A DNA stretch of 64,000 nt from Arthrobacter sp. 9AX (GTDB taxonomy: Bacteria; Actinomycetota; Actinomycetes; Actinomycetales; Micrococcaceae), in the NCBI RefSeq assembly GCF_902506095.1, contig NZ_LR733293.1, positions 62,001 through 126,000 on the forward strand, given 5' to 3'. The translations under genes and the position numbers were made by a program. The notes beneath the pieces were generated by a model. It was not told the DNA's origin. It did no database searches and saw only the letters and a list, made by a program, of their open reading frames with translations. Positions 59,299-64,000 of the stretch are shown here, in pieces; within the stretch, counting starts at the first letter, position 1; every line of letters starts with the position of its first letter.

Positions 59299-59348
59299 AC
59301 GGTACATCAGTTGTTCACTTTCCGCACTCTTGTTCTAGATACGAACAA
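59299..59348 (-). promoter_or_regulatory. Promoter and IclR-type operator of the qsu-pca operon
   Basis: TTGTTC (59330-59335) and GAACAA (59343-59348) form a 6+7+6 inverted repeat, and a further TTGTTC lies at 59311-59316. On the minus strand TACCGT (59304-59299) is a -10 candidate downstream. The palindrome lies just upstream of the expected -35, where IclR activators bind. Confidence 0.55.
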
Positions 59349-59351
59349 CGA

Positions 59352-60179
59352 TCATCGCTGCGGAAGCCGAGCGGCAAGCTCCGCCGCCGCTTCCTGCAGC
59401 AGCGGCACGTGCGCCACCAAAGCCTCGAGGCTGAGGCGGAACACCGGGACGGCGGTGGCCAGCGAGGCGAACGCGTAGCCCTGGTGATTGAGCAGCGGTA
59501 CGGCCACGGCGCGCATGCCAAGCTCATTCTCTTCATCCATCACCGCGTAGCCGCGGCGACGGACCAGCTCGATATCCGCACGGAAGGCGTCCCGGTCCGT
59601 AATGGACTTCTCCGTCAGCGGCTCCAGCGGCAGCTCGGCAAGGAGCTTTTCCCGCTCGGCATCCTCGGCGAACGCCACCAGGGCCTTTCCGACGGCGGTG
59701 GTGGAGAGTGAGCCCAGGTGGCCGGGATCGCTGGTCACCCGGAACATTTGCGGGCCGTCCACTTTGTTCACCGTGAGGTGGTGGTGGCCGTCCCGGACGC
59801 TGAGGATGGTGGCCTCACCCGTCTGCTCGGTCACCCGCCGCAGGACCGGCAGTGCCGTTCCCGCAAAGCCGTGATGGTTGGAGACCCGCTGGCCCAGTTG
59901 GAAGATCCGCAGGCCCAGGTGGTAGCGGCGGCCGTCCGGTTCATAGTCCACAAAGCCGTCCCGCGTGAGGGAGCCGAGCAGGCGGTACGTGGTACTGAAG
60001 GGCAGCTGGGCGCGGCGGGAAATATCCGCGGCGCTGGCGCCCCGGGGTTCATCACCCAGGAGGACCAGGAGTCCCAGGGCCTTGCCCACCATGTCGGTGC
60101 GTTCCCCGGACCGCCCACCCTTGGGTGGATTCTCGTCAGCGGCTACGTCTTCGGACGCTGTGGCCTGGTTCACACTCAT
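59352..60179 (-). CDS. IclR-family regulator of shikimate/protocatechuate genes
   Basis: A 275-residue IclR protein. After a polar N-terminus (~30 residues) the wHTH reads MVGKALGLLVLLGDEPRGAS, then ADISRRAQLPFSTTYRLLGSL and GFVDYEPDGRRYHLG. The effector domain has LSVRDGHHHLTVNKVDG, LSTTAVGKALVAF and RAVAVPLLNHQGYAFAS. ATG 60179 follows GAGGT. It lies between the operon and the divergent transporter, with overlapping promoters upstream. It likely senses shikimate, quinate or protocatechuate, distinct from PcaR at the operon's end. Confidence 0.9.
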   Translation of the reverse strand: MSVNQATASEDVAADENPPKGGRSGERTDMVGKALGLLVLLGDEPRGASAADISRRAQLPFSTTYRLLGSLTRDGFVDYEPDGRRYHLGLRIFQLGQRVSNHHGFAGTALPVLRRVTEQTGEATILSVRDGHHHLTVNKVDGPQMFRVTSDPGHLGSLSTTAVGKALVAFAEDAEREKLLAELPLEPLTEKSITDRDAFRADIELVRRRGYAVMDEENELGMRAVAVPLLNHQGYAFASLATAVPVFRLSLEALVAHVPLLQEAAAELAARLPQR

Positions 60180-60208
60180 ACCTCGATGTTGCCACAATGT
60201 GAGAGCTA

Positions 60209-60260
60209 TTGCTAGATGATGATTATTTTGTTGACAAGTGACTGCGCTCACAGCCATCAT
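60209..60260. promoter_or_regulatory. Overlapping divergent promoters (IclR gene / transporter)
   Basis: Rightward: TTGACA (60231-60236), 18 bases, CATCAT (60255-60260). Leftward: TTGTCA (60237-60232), 17 bases, TAGCAA (60214-60209). The two -35 boxes overlap, so one protein bound here could govern both genes. Confidence 0.55.
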
Positions 60261-60405
60261 TGCTGTATCGCACAAGTAGCTCCCACCATGTGGCTACTGT
60301 CCGGGTCCTCCCGCACCTCAGGCCCCGCCCGAAGCCTTAACCCAAGGCCGCGCCGGCCGCACCCCCGATCCATCCGCGACAAAGTCGTCACACCAAAGGA
60401 ACTCC

Positions 60406-61725
60406 ATGAGCCAGATACTTCCGTCCGCTGAGCCAGGCATCGCTGCCCCGGCCGGGACGCCGAAGAAGGCAGCCCTCGCAAGCTTCCTGGGCAGCGCCGT
60501 CGAATACTACGACTTCTTCATCTTCGGTTCCGCCGCCGCCCTGATCTTCCCCACGGTCTTCTTCCCGAATGCTGACGCGAACGCGGCCATCATGTCCTTC
60601 GCCACCTTCGGCTTCGCCTACGTGGCACGCCCGGTGGGTGCCGTCATCCTGGGCCACTTCGGCGACAGGGTAGGCCGGCGGAAGGTCCTGATGTTCACCC
60701 TGCTGCTCATGGGCGCCTCCACCTTCCTGATCGGCTGCCTCCCGGACTTCAACACCGTGGGCTGGTGGGCTCCGGCCCTGCTGGTCCTGGCCCGGCTCTG
60801 CCAGGGCCTCTCCGCCGCCGGCGAGCAGGCCGGCGCCTCCTCCATGACGCTCGAACACGCCCCGGACAACCGCCGCTCCTTCTTTACGTCCTGGACCCTC
60901 ACCGGCACCCAGGGCGGCCAGATCCTCGCCGCCCTCGTCTTCATCCCCGTCCTGGCCCTGCCGGACGAGATCAAGTACGGCATCGGCTGGCGCATCCCCT
61001 TCTGGCTGAGCGCAGTGGTGGTGATCGTGGCGTTCTTCATCCGCCGCACCCTCCATGAGCCGCCCGCCTTCGAGGAAGCCCAGAAGTCAGCACAGATCTC
61101 CAAGCTCCCCGTCGCCGACCTGCTCAAGGGCCACTGGCGGGACGTCCTGCGCGTCATCTGCTGTGCCTTCATCGCCGCCGTGTCCACCGTGTTCGGCACC
61201 CTCGCCATCAGCTACGCCAAGACCGTTGCCGGCGTGGACGGCACCACCACCCTCTGGCTCGTGGTGGGCGCCAACCTTGTGGCTCTGGGCACCCAGCCGC
61301 TGTTCGGCATGCTGGCGGACAAGATTGGCCGCAAGCCGGTCTTCATCTACGGCGCGCTGTCCAGCGCCGCGCTAACGCCCGTCTTCCTGCTCAGCCTCGA
61401 ATCCGGCAGCGTGCCGCTGATGTTCCTGGCCGCCATCGGCTTCTTCTCCTGCGGCTACGCTGCCTCCAACGCCGTGTGGCCGTCCTTCTACGCCGAGATG
61501 TTCAGCACCAAGGTGCGCTTCTCCGGCCTGGCCATCGGCACCCAGCTGGGCTTCCTGATGGCAGGCTTCGCACCGGCCATCGTGGCGGCCATGGGCGGCA
61601 TCAAGCCCGGCGGCTGGGTCCAGATCAGCATCTTCACCGGGGTCATCTGCGGCGTGGCAGCCATCTCCGCGCTGACCGCCAAGGAATCCTTCCGGACTCC
61701 CACCAAGCAGCTCGGCCTGAAGTAG
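60406..61725 (+). CDS. MHS-family shikimate/quinate transporter
   Basis: A 439-residue major-facilitator proton symporter of the metabolite:H+ (MHS) family, with 12 helices. It begins KKAALASFLGSAVEYYDFFI, has the loop 2-3 motif GHFGDRVGRRKVL, LCQGLSAAGEQAGASSM and loop 8-9 LADKIGRKPVFIYGA. ShiA-like import of shikimate, quinate or a related aromatic acid fits the context. AAAGGA precedes the ATG. It diverges from the IclR gene and ends before a strong terminator. Confidence 0.9.
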   Translation: MSQILPSAEPGIAAPAGTPKKAALASFLGSAVEYYDFFIFGSAAALIFPTVFFPNADANAAIMSFATFGFAYVARPVGAVILGHFGDRVGRRKVLMFTLLLMGASTFLIGCLPDFNTVGWWAPALLVLARLCQGLSAAGEQAGASSMTLEHAPDNRRSFFTSWTLTGTQGGQILAALVFIPVLALPDEIKYGIGWRIPFWLSAVVVIVAFFIRRTLHEPPAFEEAQKSAQISKLPVADLLKGHWRDVLRVICCAFIAAVSTVFGTLAISYAKTVAGVDGTTTLWLVVGANLVALGTQPLFGMLADKIGRKPVFIYGALSSAALTPVFLLSLESGSVPLMFLAAIGFFSCGYAASNAVWPSFYAEMFSTKVRFSGLAIGTQLGFLMAGFAPAIVAAMGGIKPGGWVQISIFTGVICGVAAISALTAKESFRTPTKQLGLK

Positions 61726-61767
61726 GCTCCCCCGGGGAGCGGTGCGTTCCAGCCCGGTTACTGCACG

Positions 61768-61803
61768 AAAGCCCGCCGTTCCTCCCCGGAACGGCGGGCT
61801 TTT
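61768..61803. terminator. Bidirectional intrinsic terminator
   Basis: GCCCGCCGTTCC (61771-61782) pairs perfectly with GGAACGGCGGGC (61788-61799) over a 5-base loop, flanked by AAA on the left and TTTT on the right. Serves the transporter gene and probably the converging ligase gene. Confidence 0.88.
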
Positions 61804-61953
61804 CCGCGATCAAACTGTGGCATGGGCGGGAGCAAGCGGGCCGGAACGCCCTCGTCGTCCGGTACATGTGCGACCGGGTGGCTGTCCTGCTGGAGGGCCT
61901 GGTGGCAGCCTCGATCCCGTGCCGGGCGGACGGGGTGTGGAGCGTCCTGGACG

Positions 61954-63030
61954 CTACGGCTGTCCGGTCTCCAGCACCGAGGCAAGGTCAAATCTGACCG
62001 GTTCCTCCAGCTGGGCGTAGGTGCATGATTCCGGGTCCCGGTCCGGCCGCCAGCGGTTGAACTGTGCGGTGTGCCGGAACCTGTCGCCCTCCATGTGGTC
62101 GTACCGGACCTCCACCACCAGCTCCGGGCGCAGCGGCATGAACGAAAGGTCTTTTCCGGCACTCCAGCGGCTGCCTTCGGCGTTCCGCGGGGTCCGTTCG
62201 CCCTCCTCCTGCTTCGCCCAGGCCCACGGGTGGTCATCGAAGTCGGTGACCAGCGGCTGCAGCTCCTGGAACAGCTCCCGGCGGCGCTTCATGGGGAAGG
62301 CACCGATCACACCCACGCTGGCCAGGGCGCCGTCGTCCTTGTACAACCCCAGCAACAGCGAGCCGATGGCGTCCGGGCCGCTCTTGTGCAGCCGGTAGCC
62401 GGCCACCACGCAGTCGGCCGTGCGCTCATGCTTGGTCTTAAACATCACCCGCTTGTCCGGCTCATACCGTCCGTCCAGGCGCTTGGCCACGATCCCGTCC
62501 AGCCCGGCGCCTTCAAACTGCTCGAACCACTGGATGGCTGTGTCCTTGTCCGTGGTGGCCGCGGTGAGGTGAACCGGGGCCTTGCTGGCGGCGAGTGCCT
62601 TCTCCAGTGCCGCCCGCCGTTCCGTGAACGGCCGCCCGGTGTAGTCGTCCTCGCCCAGGGCCAGGAGGTCGAAGGCCACGAACGAGGCCGGCGTCTGCGC
62701 GGCGAGCAGCTTGACCCGGCTCGCGGCGGGGTGGATGCGCTGCTGGAGGGCGTCGAAATCCAGCCGGTCCCCCGAGGAACCGATCAGGATGATTTCGCCG
62801 TCCACCACGCACCGCGGCGGCAGGTTTTCCTTCAACGCAGCCACGAGTTCGGGGAAGTAGCGGGTCATGGGTTTTTCATTGCGGCTGCCGATCTCCAGGT
62901 CGTCGCCGTCGCGGAAGATGATGGAGCGGAAGCCGTCCCACTTGGGCTCGTAGCTCAGGTCACCTTCCGGGATGCCGCTGACGGCCTTGGCGAGCATGGG
63001 CGGGACGGGCGGCATCACGGGAAGTTCCAT
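61954..63030 (-). CDS. ligC: ATP-dependent DNA ligase (LigC)
   Basis: A 358-residue ATP-dependent DNA ligase, the same length as mycobacterial LigC. The nucleotidyl-transferase motif I is YEPKWDGFRSI with Lys30 as the adenylated residue. Further motifs: SRNEKPMTRYFPEL, VVDGEIILIG (motif III-like), GLDGIVAKRLDGRYEPDKR (IV) and MFKTKHERTADCVVAGYR (V), then the OB-fold. ATG 63030 is chosen because the N-terminus MELPVMPPVPPMLAK matches LigC starts; an ATG at 63039 adds 3 residues. LigC works in mycobacterial base-excision repair with PrimPolC, whose likely counterpart here is at 16634-17878. Confidence 0.93.
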   Translation of the reverse strand: MELPVMPPVPPMLAKAVSGIPEGDLSYEPKWDGFRSIIFRDGDDLEIGSRNEKPMTRYFPELVAALKENLPPRCVVDGEIILIGSSGDRLDFDALQQRIHPAASRVKLLAAQTPASFVAFDLLALGEDDYTGRPFTERRAALEKALAASKAPVHLTAATTDKDTAIQWFEQFEGAGLDGIVAKRLDGRYEPDKRVMFKTKHERTADCVVAGYRLHKSGPDAIGSLLLGLYKDDGALASVGVIGAFPMKRRRELFQELQPLVTDFDDHPWAWAKQEEGERTPRNAEGSRWSAGKDLSFMPLRPELVVEVRYDHMEGDRFRHTAQFNRWRPDRDPESCTYAQLEEPVRFDLASVLETGQP

Positions 63031-63093
63031 GCTGCCCATTCTTGCCCGCCGACCGGCCCCGGCGGAAGACTGCCGCCGGGACAACGCCCCGGT

Positions 63094-64000
63094 TCAGCCG
63101 GCCAGCAGCCAGACGATCAGGACCAGCACCGGGGCAGCGGCCGCCGTTGATATGAGGACGGTCTCCCGCGCCACCGCCACTCCCCTGCCGTATTTGCTGG
63201 CGAACAGGAACACGTTCTGGGCCGGCGGAAGCGCCGCCATCAGCACCACGCCCAGGAGCATGTGCGGCTCCAGGTTGAACAGGAACTTTCCGACGACGAA
63301 TGCCACCGCCGGCATCACCGCGGACTTCAGCGCGGTGGCGGTCAGGATTTCCGCCGTGTGCCCGCCGCTTCTCAGCATCCGCGTTCCGCGCAGAGACATC
63401 CCGAAGGCCAGCAGCACCACCGGGACCGCGGCCCCGCCCAACAGCGTCAGCGGCGCCATCACGGGATCGGGAAGCTGCACGTGGAACGCGGCAAGGACCA
63501 CCCCCAGCAGCGAGGCGATGATCATGGGGTTCCGGAACGGCTGCGTGAGCATCAGCCGCGGCGAGAACCGGCCGGCCGCCGAGAGGTCCAGGATGGTCAG
63601 GACCAGCGGGGCGAGCAGCAGCTGCTGGACCAGCAGCACCGGGGCCACCGGGGTGGCGTCGCCCAGGGCATACACGGTGATGGGGATGCCGATGTTGTTG
63701 GCGTTGACGTAGGAACTGGCCATGGCCCCGACGGCTGTGTCGGCCACGGGGCGGCGGAACCAGAGCCGGCTGGCCACCACGTACAGCAGCGCTGTGACGG
63801 CGGCCGTTACCAGGGCCAGCGGGACGTAGGCGGAGAACACCACTGAGATGTCCGATCCCAGCACCACGGTAAAGAGCAGCACCGGGTTGGTGATGAAGAA
63901 CGCGGTCCGGGTCAGCGCTGAGATGGTGTGCTCGCCGCCCAGTCCGCACCGCGCGGCGATGTAGCCCACCGCAATAACGACGCCGATCACCGCCAGCCCG
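63094..64000 (-). CDS. AEC-family transporter (partial)
   Basis: An auxin-efflux-carrier-family membrane protein; the N-terminus lies beyond the right edge (a GTG at 63990 is in frame but upstream codons read GLA in the same frame). About ten helices in two sets of five are visible. MASSYVNANNIGIPITVYALG is the family's crossing-helix motif with the conserved NxxNxG, and ALPPAQNVFLFASKYGRG the second. AEC proteins move small organic acids such as malate or malonate. It lies 63 bases upstream of ligC on the same strand and may share its transcript. Confidence 0.88.
   Translation of the reverse strand, partial: GLAVIGVVIAVGYIAARCGLGGEHTISALTRTAFFITNPVLLFTVVLGSDISVVFSAYVPLALVTAAVTALLYVVASRLWFRRPVADTAVGAMASSYVNANNIGIPITVYALGDATPVAPVLLVQQLLLAPLVLTILDLSAAGRFSPRLMLTQPFRNPMIIASLLGVVLAAFHVQLPDPVMAPLTLLGGAAVPVVLLAFGMSLRGTRMLRSGGHTAEILTATALKSAVMPAVAFVVGKFLFNLEPHMLLGVVLMAALPPAQNVFLFASKYGRGVAVARETVLISTAAAAPVLVLIVWLLAG

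Noticed and set aside
1..64000. Insertion sequences, integrases, tRNA or rRNA genes
   Set aside because: None found: no transposase-like frames, and intergenic gaps are too short or lack tRNA-like cloverleaf sequence by eye. A tRNAscan run would settle the RNA question.

Overview
The window is 64 kb of high-GC actinobacterial chromosome. Gene content and protein style point to the Micrococcaceae (Arthrobacter, Pseudarthrobacter or a relative); this is inferred from recognised families, not from a database search. It is densely coded: 62 genes are called, two running off the ends (mannitol PTS transporter at the left, AEC-family carrier at the right). I see no rRNA, tRNA, CRISPR array, insertion sequence, prophage or plasmid module. 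The only gene-free stretch over 300 bases is 14877-15228.

Layout. 1-4 kb: mannitol PTS permease, a TetR regulator and divergent ptsI. 4-9 kb: a hydrolase, an orphan excisionase-type HTH protein, a PucR regulator divergent from alanine dehydrogenase, and an oxidoreductase. 8.9-14.9 kb: a peptide-type ABC operon (permease-permease-double ATPase-binding protein) ending in a 32-bp-periodic repeat. 15-21 kb: a TetR/flavin reductase pair sharing a 20-bp palindrome, a PrimPol/LigD-type polymerase, a GerMN lipoprotein, an aminotransferase and a universal stress protein. 21-27 kb: a branched-chain 2-oxoacid dehydrogenase operon (E1a-E1b-E2-PAP2) and a HisC-like aminotransferase. 27-29 kb: a WXG100-like protein coupled to a WXG-domain hydrolase. 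29-34 kb: purB, a histidine phosphatase, a soluble Ser/Thr kinase coupled to a small cysteine protein under a likely MarR operator, a GNAT enzyme and a thioesterase. 34-39 kb: a three-gene iron/phosphonate-type ABC importer. 39-43 kb: a monooxygenase/TetR pair, pobA with an IclR regulator, and a FUSC transporter. 43-48.5 kb: a membrane ACT-domain protein, a diacylglycerol-kinase-family protein and the three-subunit transhydrogenase.

The centrepiece is 48.8-61.7 kb. Eleven genes on one strand, most overlapping or a few bases apart, encode a route from shikimate through 3-dehydroshikimate and protocatechuate to succinyl-CoA and acetyl-CoA: qsuD, qsuB, pcaHGBDC, pcaF, pcaIJ and pcaR. At the upstream end are an IclR regulator and a divergent MHS-type shikimate/quinate transporter. 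pobA, 7 kb away, feeds 4-hydroxybenzoate into the same protocatechuate pool. No 3-dehydroquinate dehydratase is present, so as drawn the cluster suits shikimate or dehydroshikimate better than quinate. LigC follows at 62 kb, far from the PrimPol with which it is often paired in mycobacteria.

Regulation is unusually readable. About ten genes have a TANNNT -10 hexamer ending 6-7 bases before the start codon, the signature of leaderless transcripts. Several regulator genes have palindromes in the adjacent intergenic space. These are the main non-coding observations; nothing in the window is a clearly new multi-gene system.
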